Positions 25,725-35,253 of a DNA stretch of 64,000 nt are shown one piece after another. Location of the stretch: NCBI RefSeq assembly GCF_017254915.1, contig NZ_JAFKCT010000004.1, positions 186,001 through 250,000 on the forward strand, written 5' to 3'. Every line of letters starts with the position of its first letter. Positions within the stretch are counted from its first letter, which is position 1. The translations under genes and the position numbers were made by a program. This DNA comes from Algoriphagus oliviformis. GTDB taxonomy: Bacteria > Bacteroidota > Bacteroidia > Cytophagales > Cyclobacteriaceae. The notes beneath the pieces are model-generated. The model worked only from the letters and a program-made list of their open reading frames with translations, was not told the origin of the DNA and did not search any database.

Positions 25725-25751
25725 AAAAAGCCCTCCGATCACTCAGAGGGC
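25725..25751 (-). terminator. Terminator downstream of GH18 gene
   Basis: GCCCTCCGA (25730-25738) pairs with TCAGAGGGC (25743-25751), loop TCAC. On the minus strand a T run follows (25725-25729). Confidence 0.85.
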
Positions 25752-25778
25752 CTTTTCCTTCAAATTCTGAAATAGCCT

Positions 25779-26990
25779 TTACTTCTGCGCTTCCTTGTAG
25801 ATCGCATCCAGCAAAGAGCCTTCCTGCTTGGTGTCGTTGCCCAGCTCCCAAAACATGATCCCGCCGATGCCTTTTTCCATCGCATAGCGGGTTTTCAGCG
25901 CTACGGAAACCGTGTCATCGTAGGACAGCATCAGGCTGTCTTTCGCATTGTACATATACGGGGCCTGGGCTTTGTCATCCCAAAACCGCACAAAGTTGCT
26001 GTCCGTCTCATACTTTTCCCGAATGGCATGGTAGGCCATCCAGCCGACATGCAGGCCACCGCTGAGTTGGTAGAGGCCGTTGTTGGTCGGCGGCACGCCT
26101 TTCCACACGCGGCCGTAGAACGCTCCACCGATCACGATCTGCTTGGGATCCACGCCCTTTTCGATCAGGAAGTCCACGATCTTCTGTGCCGAGCGGGGAT
26201 CCGGATCCAGGTTGTCGCCGTTTTGGTACAGGCTGTCCATATGTGCCTTGAAAGGAGTCCCTGCTATATCCGCGCTCTTCACATCCCCCAGCGGCGTATG
26301 GTGCCCGGTGTAGATGGACACGCCTGAGACTTGGTCATAGGTCATCACATTGGTGTAGTCAGCGTACTTCATCACCTCCGTGGTCTCGATGAAGTCGTAG
26401 TAGCGCTTCCAGCCAGCTGATGCAAAAGTCAGGAGTTTTGGTGACTCAAAGGTGTCCAGCATCTCCCGCAGGCCTTTCATCAGTGCGGTGAAGTTTTGGG
26501 TATCCTCAGGGCGGGCCTTGGTACCAGCGCCAGAGATCCCCGGGTACTCCCAGTCCATGTCCATGCCGTCCAGCTGGTAGGTTTCGATGAAAGCCTTGGA
26601 GCTGGCGATGAACTTCGCGCGGCTTTCCTCGGTCAGCGCCATGTCGGAAAAGCCATCTGCTCCCCAGCCGCCGATGGCGATCATCACCTTAAGGTCTGGA
26701 TTGCGCTCCTTCTGCTTGACCAAAGCGGCCAGTTTCGCTCCCGCTTCCTCAGGCTTGCGAAAAGTCATCTCCCCATCCACCAGGTTGGCAAAGGAATAGA
26801 TGATGTGGGTCAGTTGCTCCACGGGAATTTGCTCCGGCTTGTAGTCCCGCTCGGGCACATAGTAGGCCATGATGACGGGTTTGGGATTGGCTGGCTCGGT
26901 GTTCGCCTCTGGGGAATTCCCTGATGGCGAGCAGCTCCAGAGCAGCGCAAGGGCAAAAAGGACAGCGAGGTAGTTGCGATGGGTAGACAA
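25779..26990 (-). CDS. GH18 chitinase-like lipoprotein
   Basis: 403 residues. Lipoprotein signal (YLAVLFALALLWSC). GH18 TIM barrel with the SxGG-like IAIGGWGADG and catalytic DGMDMDWEYPG (DxxDxDxE, Glu as acid), then YDQVSG and the late MFWELGND strand. It hydrolyses beta-1,4-GlcNAc polymers (chitin or related), probably anchored at the surface or in the periplasm. Length is normal for a single-domain enzyme and there is no chitin-binding module. Followed by a terminator, so probably monocistronic. Confidence 0.92.
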   Translation of the reverse strand: MSTHRNYLAVLFALALLWSCSPSGNSPEANTEPANPKPVIMAYYVPERDYKPEQIPVEQLTHIIYSFANLVDGEMTFRKPEEAGAKLAALVKQKERNPDLKVMIAIGGWGADGFSDMALTEESRAKFIASSKAFIETYQLDGMDMDWEYPGISGAGTKARPEDTQNFTALMKGLREMLDTFESPKLLTFASAGWKRYYDFIETTEVMKYADYTNVMTYDQVSGVSIYTGHHTPLGDVKSADIAGTPFKAHMDSLYQNGDNLDPDPRSAQKIVDFLIEKGVDPKQIVIGGAFYGRVWKGVPPTNNGLYQLSGGLHVGWMAYHAIREKYETDSNFVRFWDDKAQAPYMYNAKDSLMLSYDDTVSVALKTRYAMEKGIGGIMFWELGNDTKQEGSLLDAIYKEAQK

Positions 26991-27157
26991 AGTAGAATTG
27001 GTTATAGTTGATTGATATTTTTACTTATTCAAATAGACTTTTATTATTTTTTCAAAAATCTAATCAAGCGAATATTTTTTTCTCGTAAAACCAAAACACC
27101 ATAAAAGTCAGAATTCTTTTGTGAAAGGCTTAGCTTCGTACGCAACCCAACCAGGCC

Positions 27158-27724
27158 ATGCGGATACGAAAAGCCCAAACCGAAGATGCCCCAGCCATCG
27201 CCGCTTTGCTCATGCTGGCGACCGGCGAGGTCATCCGTCGTCTGCTCGGGGAGAAAAACCAGCCCGAAGCGGAAGCGCTGCTGCTCTACTTTGTCCAACA
27301 GCCGCAAAACCAATACTCCTACGAAAACTGCTACGTAGCCGAAGAAAGCGCTGAGATCGCCGGAGCCCTGCTGGCCTACGACGGTGGCCGTCTGGAAGCA
27401 CTGCGGAGCCCATTTTTGGAACATATCCGCCAAAACTTCAACCCTGAGGCAAGTCTGGAAGACGAAACCGAAGCGGGTGAGTTCTACATCGACTCTCTCG
27501 GCGTATCGCCAAATCAGCAAGGGAAAGGCATTGGCTCGCGACTGCTGCAGCATTTGATCCAGGAAAAAGTGTTCGAAGAAGGCCAGACCCTCGGCTTACT
27601 CGTGGACAAAACCAATCCAGCTGCCAAGAAACTCTACCTCAAACTGGGCTTTTACCCTGTTGGGGAAAAGACGCTGCTGGAGATAGAGTTGGAGCATTTA
27701 CAGCTGAAAAAGAACGGGAATTAA
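27158..27724 (+). CDS. GNAT family N-acetyltransferase
   Basis: 188 residues. Motif A is clear in SLGVSPNQQGKGIGSRLLQH (acetyl-CoA pyrophosphate loop Q-x-x-G-x-G), with LVDKTNPAAKKLYLKLGFYP as motif B. Substrate unknown. Upstream 26991-27157 is AT-rich promoter space with no gene. Confidence 0.9.
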   Translation: MRIRKAQTEDAPAIAALLMLATGEVIRRLLGEKNQPEAEALLLYFVQQPQNQYSYENCYVAEESAEIAGALLAYDGGRLEALRSPFLEHIRQNFNPEASLEDETEAGEFYIDSLGVSPNQQGKGIGSRLLQHLIQEKVFEEGQTLGLLVDKTNPAAKKLYLKLGFYPVGEKTLLEIELEHLQLKKNGN

Positions 27725-27740
27725 CCGCAGTGAAACTTAT

Positions 27741-27788
27741 TGTAATTTTTATTACAGTATATTTTACTACATAAATTGACTACTTTTG
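27741..27788 (+). promoter_or_regulatory. Promoter and palindrome before DUF234-type ATPase
   Basis: TACTTTTG (27781-27788) is an exact TAnnTTTG -7 element only 4 bp before the ATG at 27793, which would give a leaderless or near-leaderless mRNA. TGTAAT-TTTT-ATTACA (27741-27756) is an inverted repeat about 25 bp upstream, a possible operator. Confidence 0.5.
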
Positions 27789-27792
27789 CGGA

Positions 27793-29103
27793 ATGCGATT
27801 CTACAACAGGGAAAACGAACTCGATCTTTTACAAAAAATCCGTGAGCGATCAGCACATTCCGCCCAGATGACGGTCGTAATTGGCCGTAGGCGGATCGGA
27901 AAGACCAGCCTGCTGAAAAAGGACATGGAGGGTAGTCCCGCCATCTATCTTTTCGTCGCAAAAAAAAGTGAAGCCTTGCTCTGCCAGGAATTTGTCGAGG
28001 CGGTGAAAAGCATACTTGCCGTTAATCTCTTCGGTGAAATCACCCGGTTCCGAGACTTTTTCGCTTGGATAATGGAGCTGTCGCAGAGTCGAAATTTCAC
28101 CTTGGTGTTGGATGAATTCCAGGAATTCAAGCTCATCAACCCGGCGGTGTTCAGCGAAATCCAAAACCTCTGGGATTCCCAAAAAGCAGGCAGTCAGCTC
28201 AATCTCATCCTTTGCGGATCGGTGTATTCGATGATGAAGGACATCTTCGAAAACTCCCGCGAGCCGCTTTTCTCCCGGGCCACGGCAAAGCTGTACGTCA
28301 AGCCTTTTGCCGTAAGCGTACTGAAAGAAATCCTTTCTGAGGCCAATCCGGCCTACCGAAATGAGGACTTGTTGGCCTTTTACTCGCTCACCGGAGGTGT
28401 GGCCAAGTACGTGGAAAATTTCGTTTCGGCGGGCGCATTGACTTTGGAAACCATGCTGGAGGAGGTTTTCTCCGCAAACTCACTCTTTCTGGAAGAGGGA
28501 AAAAACACGCTAATTGAAGAGTTTGGCAGGGACTACACCACCTACTTTTCCATCCTTTCGCTGGTCGCCAACTCGAAGACCTCCAGGCCGGAGATCGAAT
28601 CGATCCTGGAAACCAGCGTCGGGCCTTTCTTGGAAAAGCTCGAACTGGACTTTGGGATTATCAAAAAAATCCGACCGATTCTGGCCAAGCCCACCGGCAG
28701 GACTGTCAAATACGAAATCGTGGACAACTTCCTCTGCTTTTGGTTTCGATTTGTGTTCAAAAACTACAGTGCCGTAGAAATCGGAAACTTTGGTTTTCTG
28801 AAAGCCCAGGCTCGCGAGGGTTTTTCGACTTTCTCCGGAAAAATGCTCGAACGCTACTTTGTGGAGCAAGTCAAAGAAGCACAGCGCTATTCGCAGATTG
28901 GCACCTATTGGGAGCGGGGCAACAGTAACGAGATCGACTTGGTAGCCGTCAATTCTGTGGAGAAACGTGCTGTTTTTGGAGAGGTAAAAGTCAACGCCGC
29001 CAAGATCAACTTGGATGCTTTGAGACAAAAATCTCAGCGCCTAGCCGCCCAGTTTCCTGATTACGAACTGGAATACCGCGGCCTTTCTCTGGAAGATATG
29101 TAA
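27793..29103 (+). CDS. ATP-binding protein, archaeal-ATPase/DUF234 type
   Basis: 436 residues. Walker A in VIGRRRIGKTSLLKK (residues ~28-42), Walker B-like LVLDEFQEF, a sensor-like LILCGSVYSMMKDIF, a winged-helix region and a C-terminal DUF234 nuclease-like domain with GNSNEIDLVAV and FGEVKV (D-ExK). These STAND-type ATPases are common in prokaryotes, often solitary, and suspected of stress or defence roles; the function is unresolved. The intact ExK pattern suggests that a nuclease fold is retained. Convergent with DUF2490. Confidence 0.88.
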   Translation: MRFYNRENELDLLQKIRERSAHSAQMTVVIGRRRIGKTSLLKKDMEGSPAIYLFVAKKSEALLCQEFVEAVKSILAVNLFGEITRFRDFFAWIMELSQSRNFTLVLDEFQEFKLINPAVFSEIQNLWDSQKAGSQLNLILCGSVYSMMKDIFENSREPLFSRATAKLYVKPFAVSVLKEILSEANPAYRNEDLLAFYSLTGGVAKYVENFVSAGALTLETMLEEVFSANSLFLEEGKNTLIEEFGRDYTTYFSILSLVANSKTSRPEIESILETSVGPFLEKLELDFGIIKKIRPILAKPTGRTVKYEIVDNFLCFWFRFVFKNYSAVEIGNFGFLKAQAREGFSTFSGKMLERYFVEQVKEAQRYSQIGTYWERGNSNEIDLVAVNSVEKRAVFGEVKVNAAKINLDALRQKSQRLAAQFPDYELEYRGLSLEDM

Positions 29104-29106
29104 AGA

Positions 29107-29805
29107 CTACCAAGCGTGGTGCAAACTGACCTGCAGTTGGTTTTTGGCCCAGTTGTCCGTAGTCTGCCGCATCCAGCCGAGCTGGGTTCTCAGCCGGTCA
29201 CCGAGGCCGTAGCCCATCCCGAGGTAAGTCCGGTTTCGGTCAAAGAAGCCCACGCTTCGGCCCATCCCAATGTCTTTTTGCCCGTTGATGAAAATTTCAT
29301 TGTACAGCGCCACATACAGGGTGTTTTTCTTGAGCTCCCGGGCGTTGAGCGGCACGTTGATGAAGAGATTGTAGCGATAGCGCGTGCGAAAGTCCTGGTA
29401 CTCCACCCAGCGCTGCTCGTAGCGGAAGCGATGCGTGAGCAAAAAGCGCCCACCCACTTTCTGCGGAAGCAGCGCCTCCTGATAGACGCGGTTTTCCAAA
29501 ACCACCTCTCCCCCATCCCCAAAGGCCCCGGAAGTCACGTTGGCGTAGCCGAGCGTAAAAGTGACGTTGGCGTTTTGGGGAGTATAGGTCAGGCCTGACC
29601 TGAGCAAAAGCTGCTCTTTGTCCCCACCCATATCCCAAGAGCGATACTGGAAATCCCCCTGGACACCCCAAGGCCCATCACCGAAGCGATGCGTGAAAAA
29701 GTACATGTACCAGGCCCCCAGCTGGTCTTCGTCAAAGCTGGCCTGGGCCGCCGCGAAATGGGAACAAACCGTCAAAAGGAAAAGAAAAATCAGTTTTTTC
29801 ATCAT
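29107..29805 (-). CDS. DUF2490 outer-membrane protein
   Basis: 232 residues from Met 29805 (or 29802), where MKKLIFLFLLTVCSHFAAAQ begins; the open extension to 29889 is Arg/Lys-rich and not a signal. The pattern LGAWYMYFFTHRFGDGPWG and the many alternating strands identify DUF2490, a Bacteroidota barrel-like family of unknown role. Its stop lies 3 bp from the stop of the ATPase. Confidence 0.88.
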   Translation of the reverse strand: MMKKLIFLFLLTVCSHFAAAQASFDEDQLGAWYMYFFTHRFGDGPWGVQGDFQYRSWDMGGDKEQLLLRSGLTYTPQNANVTFTLGYANVTSGAFGDGGEVVLENRVYQEALLPQKVGGRFLLTHRFRYEQRWVEYQDFRTRYRYNLFINVPLNARELKKNTLYVALYNEIFINGQKDIGMGRSVGFFDRNRTYLGMGYGLGDRLRTQLGWMRQTTDNWAKNQLQVSLHHAW

Positions 29806-29919
29806 TCTGGGTTTGGTAGAAGGGCTGTGGGATCTTCCAAAGCCCTCGCGACAACAGCGTTTGGACTTCAGCCTTCTCTTAGTTTTCATTTAATAATTAT
29901 CCTCCACTGTACCAGTAGT

Positions 29920-30062
29920 TAACCGTGACTATTCAAAAGAAGGTTAAACTTTAGGCTTTGCCCTACTTCGGTCTTCGGTCATCGGTCTTCCAGCCGGCCT
30001 GAGCAGGCAAGCCCGATTGAAGAAGCAAATTCGCTTACTGCCAAGATTGCGGAAATACATAT
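29920..30062. repeat. ~140-bp intergenic repeat, copy 1
   Basis: Resembles 43993-44115: CCGTGAC.ATTC, GGCTTTGCC.TACTTCGGTC, GGTCATCGGTCTTCCAGCC, CCCGATTG and AAATTCG.TTACTG. Both copies end at the 3' end of a minus-strand gene. Confidence 0.75.
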
Positions 30063-30065
30063 TCG

Positions 30066-31481
30066 CTATTTTTTGACGGGCAGACGGGCATCCGTGTTTT
30101 TCCAAAAGTCCTCGATCTTGGTCTTCAGCTGCATGGCCACCAGCGGCAACTGCTTGGACAGGTTTCGCTCCTCCAGCGGGTCGTTGCTCAGGTCGTAGAG
30201 CTCCATCTCCGATCCGTCAAAGAAATAGATTAGCTTGTAATTCCCGGATCGCACCACCGTATGGGGAGTCACGTCAGAAGCCCGATAGTGGGGAAAGTGC
30301 CAAAATAGATCCCTTTCGAGGCTTTGGCTCGCTCCGGTCAATACCGGCCAGAGGCTTTCCCCTTCCAACTCGGGCTGATTTGGATTTTCTCCCGCCAGCT
30401 CCAGAGCCGTCGAAATCCAGTCCATGGAGATGGTCGGCACGTCGGAGACGACGCCCATCGGCACCGTACCCGGCATGCTGACAATAGTCGGAATACGAAT
30501 TCCTCCCTCATAAGGATAGCCCTTGTATTCCCTTAAGCCGATGTTCCAGGTGATGGGATTGGACTTGTTGCCGATCAGGCCGCCATTGTCGGAAGTGAAG
30601 ATCAGCAGGGTGTTTTCCCGCTCGCCCGTTGCATCCAGATAGGCCATGAGCTTGCCCACGTTGGCATCCAGGTTTTCGATGAGCGCGGCATAGACGGGGT
30701 TTCGCTGTTGCCCAGGGGTCTTGCCCTTGTATTTTTCCACCAAATCCTCCGGCCCCATGATGGGCGTATGCACCGCATAGGGCGCCCAGTGCACGAAGAA
30801 GGGCTGGCCGGGGTGCGCTTCCAAAAAACCGATCACCTCGTCCGACTCCCGGTCGGTGAGAAACTCGCCCGTCTTCCTCGGCGGCAGGTTTTTAATCTGG
30901 TAAAACTCCCGCGGCTGGGCAGGCAGATAAGGGTCAAAGTAGCTTGGCGGCTGGCCGAGGTCATTTCCACCAATATTCACGTCAAAGCCCTGATTTTCGG
31001 GATGCATGCCCTCATCGCCCAGATGCCACTTGCCCACATGCAGCGTGGTATAGCCCAGCGGCTTCAGGCGCTCTGCAATGGTCTGCTCCTCCAGCGGCAG
31101 AAATCCCTGGATTTTGGGTGTTTTCAGGGGCTTGTCGGGAAACTCCTCGTATTCCCCCGGCAGACCGGAAGTGGTCACACCCTGAAATTTGGCACGAATC
31201 CAGTCCGTGATCCCGACCCTGGCGGGATATTTCCCAGTCATCAGGGCCGCCCGGGACGGAGAGCAGATATGCGCCGCCGCGTAGGATTGCGTGAAGCGCA
31301 TGCCCTCGGCCGCAAGCTGGTCTAGGTGGGGCGTTTCGTAAAAATCGCTTCCAAAGACCGCCAAATCAGTCGCTCCCAGATCGTCGACATGGATGAGGAT
31401 GATGTTGGGTTTTTCCTGTTTTTGTGAAAAGGCCGGAAGGGCAAGAGCAAAAAGGGCAAGGCCAAGCAAAAATCTTTTCAT
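30066..31481 (-). CDS. Secreted arylsulfatase-type sulfatase
   Basis: 471 residues. Signal peptide (MKRFLLGLALFALALPAFSQ), metal-binding VDDLGATDL, and the class I sulfatase signature CSPSRAALMTGKYPARVG, in which Cys would be oxidised to formylglycine by an anaerobic- or FGE-type maturase not present in the window. Later TSDNGG and HVGKWHLG complete the active site. It removes sulfate from a carbohydrate or aryl ester in the periplasm. There is no SusCD pair adjacent, so the substrate is unknown. Confidence 0.93.
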   Translation of the reverse strand: MKRFLLGLALFALALPAFSQKQEKPNIILIHVDDLGATDLAVFGSDFYETPHLDQLAAEGMRFTQSYAAAHICSPSRAALMTGKYPARVGITDWIRAKFQGVTTSGLPGEYEEFPDKPLKTPKIQGFLPLEEQTIAERLKPLGYTTLHVGKWHLGDEGMHPENQGFDVNIGGNDLGQPPSYFDPYLPAQPREFYQIKNLPPRKTGEFLTDRESDEVIGFLEAHPGQPFFVHWAPYAVHTPIMGPEDLVEKYKGKTPGQQRNPVYAALIENLDANVGKLMAYLDATGERENTLLIFTSDNGGLIGNKSNPITWNIGLREYKGYPYEGGIRIPTIVSMPGTVPMGVVSDVPTISMDWISTALELAGENPNQPELEGESLWPVLTGASQSLERDLFWHFPHYRASDVTPHTVVRSGNYKLIYFFDGSEMELYDLSNDPLEERNLSKQLPLVAMQLKTKIEDFWKNTDARLPVKK

Positions 31482-31714
31482 GCCCTGAAATAAGGGAAAA
31501 AGTGGAGAATCCCGTCCTTCAACCTAGTGCAAAAGAACTAAATCATGTGACAAACCGGACAATCCCCTTTCGCCCTCCAACCACCCTCTAACTTTTTTAC
31601 CCCAAAAGCCATCGGCCCGAATAGTTCATCGAAAGGCCGATCGAGAGGAAAGGAAGGCCTCGGTACCATGGGCAGGAAAAGCAAGAGACCCAAGCAGCAC
31701 AAAAAAATTGCCGT

Positions 31715-31766
31715 AAAAAAGAGCTTGGAGAAAGATTCCATTTTCAGCTGGATCTTTCTCCAAGCT
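31715..31766 (-). terminator. Long-stem terminator of M20 peptidase gene
   Basis: Perfect 15-bp arms AGCTTGGAGAAAGAT (31722-31736) and ATCTTTCTCCAAGCT (31752-31766), followed on the minus strand by CTCTTTTTT. It lies 6 bp after the peptidase stop. Confidence 0.95.
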
Positions 31767-31771
31767 AGGGC

Positions 31772-33196
31772 TTACTTTCTATAATCCAACGGCGGCTTCC
31801 TGTCTCCAACCAGAGCTTCGTAGGAGAATCCATCCCCTCTTCGCTTGTTCAGCTCTTCCAGCGCTTTGCCGGTGACAGAAGGATCTTTGAAAATATCGAT
31901 AGCCGTCAGGGTAAGGGTCTTGGCCGCTACCATCATGCCTTTTTGGCCTATGCTCATGCCTCCGGCGGCCACGGCCTGCCAGGTGTGAGCGGAAGTACCC
32001 GGTACCCAAGTCGCGGCACCCATACCCGCTGTAGGCACCAGCCAGCTGATGTCTCCCACGTCGGTAGAGCCTCCCCCACCCGTCTCGGAAACGACGAAAG
32101 GAGCGATTTTCTCGGCATCCCCAGGGCTCACTTTGACTCCGGCGGGATAGGTTTTGATGATATCCTCAGCAAACTTGGTCTCCTCGGCGGTGTAGGACAC
32201 GCCGCCTACCAGCTCCAGGTTTTTGTGCATGATCCGGGCTAGGGTTTCGTTGGGAAGCAGGTTGTACACCCCGTTGATCACCTCATATTCCATGCGGGTG
32301 CGGGTACCGAGGGCGGCACCTTCGGCGGTTTTCACCATGCGCTCAAAGATTTCTTTCACCACCATGGCGTCCGGATGGCGCACGTAGTGGTACGATTCCG
32401 CAAAAGCCGGAACGACGTTTGGAGCCTCGCCTCCACGGGTGATCACATAGTGCATGCGGGTCTCCTGAGGCACGTGCTCACGCATGAGGTTTACCATGAA
32501 GTTCATTGCCTCCACCGCATCAAGGGCAGACTTGCCGCGCTCTGGAGCCGCCGCCGCATGAGAAGCCTCGCCGTAAAAGCGGAATTTGGTGGAGATATTG
32601 GCTAGGGAGGAAGTCGCTCCGGCGGCATTGCCCGAGCTGGGATGCCAGTGCAGCATCACGTCCACATCGCTGATCAGCCCTGCTCTAGCCATGTACACCT
32701 TTCCCCCTCCGCCTTCTTCGGCGGGAGTCCCATAGACGCGGAGCGTGCCCTGTATCTTGTTTTCCTTCATCCAGTCCATCACCGAGATCCCTGCGGCCAC
32801 CGAAGCTGAGCCAAAGAGATGGTGCCCACAGGCATGGCCGGCGCCGCCTTCCACCACAGGCTCACGCACGGGAAGGGCTTTTTGCGACACCCCAGGCAGC
32901 GCGTCAAACTCCGCCATGATGCCGATCACGGGCTTCCCTGAGCCATACTCGGCCACAAACGCAGTGGGAATATCCGCCACACCGGCTTTCACTTGGAAGC
33001 CAGCGTCGGAGAGGGTTTTCTGGAGCAGAGCCGAGCTGTTGGTTTCGAGATAGCCCAGTTCGGGATTAGACCAAAGCTGTCGGGCGATGTCCCCGTAGAA
33101 ATCAGCTTTGGCGTCAAGTTTTTGGAGCACTTCGTCCTGCGCAAACAGCGGCATGGACGAAAGCAATACCAGTAGTAGAAGTAGATGCTTTTTCAT
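31772..33196 (-). CDS. M20 family amidohydrolase, AbgB-like, exported
   Basis: 474 residues with a signal peptide (MKKHLLLLLVLLSSMPLFAQ). The M20/AbgB pattern is present: GIMAEFDALPG, GHACGHHLFG (metal-binding His), TPAEEGGGGKVYM (catalytic and metal Glu) and the dimerisation lid region. Closest in type to p-aminobenzoyl-glutamate hydrolase subunit B; the exported form probably cleaves an N-acyl amino acid or dipeptide in the periplasm. Confidence 0.92.
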   Translation of the reverse strand: MKKHLLLLLVLLSSMPLFAQDEVLQKLDAKADFYGDIARQLWSNPELGYLETNSSALLQKTLSDAGFQVKAGVADIPTAFVAEYGSGKPVIGIMAEFDALPGVSQKALPVREPVVEGGAGHACGHHLFGSASVAAGISVMDWMKENKIQGTLRVYGTPAEEGGGGKVYMARAGLISDVDVMLHWHPSSGNAAGATSSLANISTKFRFYGEASHAAAAPERGKSALDAVEAMNFMVNLMREHVPQETRMHYVITRGGEAPNVVPAFAESYHYVRHPDAMVVKEIFERMVKTAEGAALGTRTRMEYEVINGVYNLLPNETLARIMHKNLELVGGVSYTAEETKFAEDIIKTYPAGVKVSPGDAEKIAPFVVSETGGGGSTDVGDISWLVPTAGMGAATWVPGTSAHTWQAVAAGGMSIGQKGMMVAAKTLTLTAIDIFKDPSVTGKALEELNKRRGDGFSYEALVGDRKPPLDYRK

Positions 33197-33403
33197 GTAA
33201 GGTTGGTTTTCGGGGCAAAATACTAATTGTTGCCCAATGAAAAAGCCCGGATGTGGCAGACGGTCAAAGACGGTGAAAGCGGGGACAATAACACCTATTC
33301 AAGAAAAAATTACATTTTTTAAACAATGAAAAACATTTTGTAAGGGATTAATTTTCAATGCATAAGAATATGCCTAAATTTTAAAGAACAAACTTTGTAT
33401 CCT

Positions 33404-34390
33404 ATGAAAAAAGTTCTGAAGGTTTTTCTTTATCTCATCGGGGTGCTGGTCTTACTCGTGATCGGCACTTTCGTTTTTCTCCAACTCGGCTTTCCAAAGG
33501 TAGATCCAGCGCCAGAACTCAGCATCGACTACTCCCAAGAGCGCATCGAGCGGGGCTCCTACCTCGCCAACCATGTGACGGTCTGTATGGACTGCCATTC
33601 CACCCGTGACTTTAGCCAGTTTTCCGGGCCTCCCGTCCCTGGAACGCTGGGAGCCGGCGGGGATCGTTTTGACCATGGCATGGGCTTGCCGGGCGTTTTT
33701 TTCGCCAAAAACATCACCCCGCATGGCATATCCGACTACACGGACGGGGAGCTCTTCCGCCTGATCACTACAGGAGTGACCAATGACGGCCGGCCCATGT
33801 TTCCTCTGATGCCCTACTCCTACTATGGCAAAATGGACCCCGAAGACATCTATGACATCATCGCCTACATCCGCTCCCTTCCCTCGGTAGCCTCGGAGAT
33901 TCCGGAGTCCAAAGCGGACTTTCCGGTCAGTCTGATCCTGCGAACTATGCCAAAGAACGCTGAAATGACCACTAAGCCCGCGCCCAGCGACCAAGTGGCC
34001 TATGGCGCCTACCTGGTCAATGCTTCCGGCTGTGTCGAATGCCACACCCAGATCAGTCCCCAAGGGGTAATCCTTCCCGAGGTCGCCTTTGCGGGAGGAC
34101 GCGCCTTTCCTTTTCCAGACGGCAGCGAGGTCATCTCTGCCAACATCACCCAATGCCCCGACACGGGCATCGGCAGTTGGAGCGAAACTGCCTTTTTGGC
34201 CCGCTTCAAACAATATGCGGATTCGGGCTACGTCAATCCCAAAGTCGGGCCGGGTGAATTCAATACCATCATGCCCTGGACCATGTATGCAGGCATGAAG
34301 GAGGAGGACCTCAAGGCCATCTATGCCTACCTGAAGACCATCCAGCCGATCAAAAACGAAGTGGTAAAGTTTACCGCGTCGAGCAAATAG
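33404..34390 (+). CDS. Membrane-anchored diheme c-type cytochrome
   Basis: 328 residues from the Met at 33404 (an upstream Met at 33395 only adds MYP). One N-terminal anchor helix (VFLYLIGVLVLLVIGTFVFL) and two cytochrome c domains with CMDCH (~residue 60) and CVECH (~residue 209) heme motifs. It resembles the diheme subunit of alcohol/sugar dehydrogenase-type complexes. It could receive electrons from periplasmic dehydrogenases such as the truncated gene at the left edge. Ends with a terminator. Confidence 0.9.
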   Translation: MKKVLKVFLYLIGVLVLLVIGTFVFLQLGFPKVDPAPELSIDYSQERIERGSYLANHVTVCMDCHSTRDFSQFSGPPVPGTLGAGGDRFDHGMGLPGVFFAKNITPHGISDYTDGELFRLITTGVTNDGRPMFPLMPYSYYGKMDPEDIYDIIAYIRSLPSVASEIPESKADFPVSLILRTMPKNAEMTTKPAPSDQVAYGAYLVNASGCVECHTQISPQGVILPEVAFAGGRAFPFPDGSEVISANITQCPDTGIGSWSETAFLARFKQYADSGYVNPKVGPGEFNTIMPWTMYAGMKEEDLKAIYAYLKTIQPIKNEVVKFTASSK

Positions 34391-34414
34391 CCCCCTTTCC
34401 TCCATCCCATGCAG

Positions 34415-34447
34415 ACGGCCCCACGAACAATGGGGCCGTTTGTATTT
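34415..34447 (+). terminator. Rho-independent terminator of cytochrome gene
   Basis: ACGGCCCCA / TGGGGCCGT, 9-bp perfect stem with a 7-nt loop, then TTGTATTTG. Confidence 0.85.
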
Positions 34448-34584
34448 GTCGAAAACCTGGTGGGAGCTTTTCCCAAACTACCTTGGGCAATCCCTAGCCC
34501 AGCTTTTCCCATTCTCCCCATTCCTTTCCTGCCGTTTTCTGGCTAGCTTAGCCGCGTTGTTTGTCCCATTTCAAAAACGGAAAC

Positions 34585-35253
34585 ATGCGCAAATCCCATC
34601 CATTCGCAGTGCTGCTGGCAATTGCCTCTTTTTCATTTTCCTGCAGTCCCAAGGCCACCTTCCGCATCATCGACAAGCCCATCACCTGGAATGCCGAGCG
34701 GGAGCAGCTTTCCCTCCAATACCTCAAAGACCGGCATGGACTGGAGCAAAAAACAGCCACCATCCAGCCTCAGATGGTCGTCGTGCACTGGACGGCGATA
34801 GACAACATCGAGGTGACCTTCGACGTGTTTGATCCCCCGCTGCTTGGCGGACGGGCAGACCTGACCGGAGCGAGTAACCTGAATGTATCCAGCCAGTTTC
34901 TGATCGACCGGGATGGGACGATTTTCAGGCTTTTGCCAGACACCGCTTTCGCTCGGCACACAATTGGCTTAAACTATCTGGCCATAGGCGTGGAAAATAT
35001 CGGCAGCGACGACATGCCCCTGACCAAGGCGCAACTCAAAGCCAACGAACAGCTGGTCCGCCACCTGAAAAGAAAATATCCCATCGACTACGTCATCGGC
35101 CACCACGAGTACCAAAACTTTCAGACTACGGAGCTATGGAAAGAAGCCGACCCGAACTATCGGACGGTCAAGACCGATCCGGGGGACAAATTCATGAACC
35201 AACTGCGAAAAAACCTCGATGATCTCAATCTCAAGCCAGTACCCAAGCTATAG
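34585..35253 (+). CDS. N-acetylmuramoyl-L-alanine amidase (Amidase_2), lipoprotein
   Basis: 222 residues from the ATG at 34585 (an upstream TTG at 34561 would spoil the signal). Lipoprotein signal (FAVLLAIASFSFSC). Amidase_2 zinc ligands appear as VVVHWTA, FARHTIG and late TDPGDKF, with HHEYQNF alongside. It cleaves the lactyl-amide bond between MurNAc and the stem peptide, leaving denuded glycan. First gene of a wall-turnover block: GHL10 glycosidase, GNAT, AmpG-like and NagZ-like genes follow on the same strand. Confidence 0.9.
   Translation: MRKSHPFAVLLAIASFSFSCSPKATFRIIDKPITWNAEREQLSLQYLKDRHGLEQKTATIQPQMVVVHWTAIDNIEVTFDVFDPPLLGGRADLTGASNLNVSSQFLIDRDGTIFRLLPDTAFARHTIGLNYLAIGVENIGSDDMPLTKAQLKANEQLVRHLKRKYPIDYVIGHHEYQNFQTTELWKEADPNYRTVKTDPGDKFMNQLRKNLDDLNLKPVPKL

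Noticed and set aside
31538..31741. 67-codon minus-strand frame with a hydrophobic start (MESFSKLFFTAIFLCC)
   Set aside because: Its start codon lies in the loop and its first codons in one arm of the 15-bp terminator hairpin of the M20 peptidase gene; an accidental frame is far more likely.
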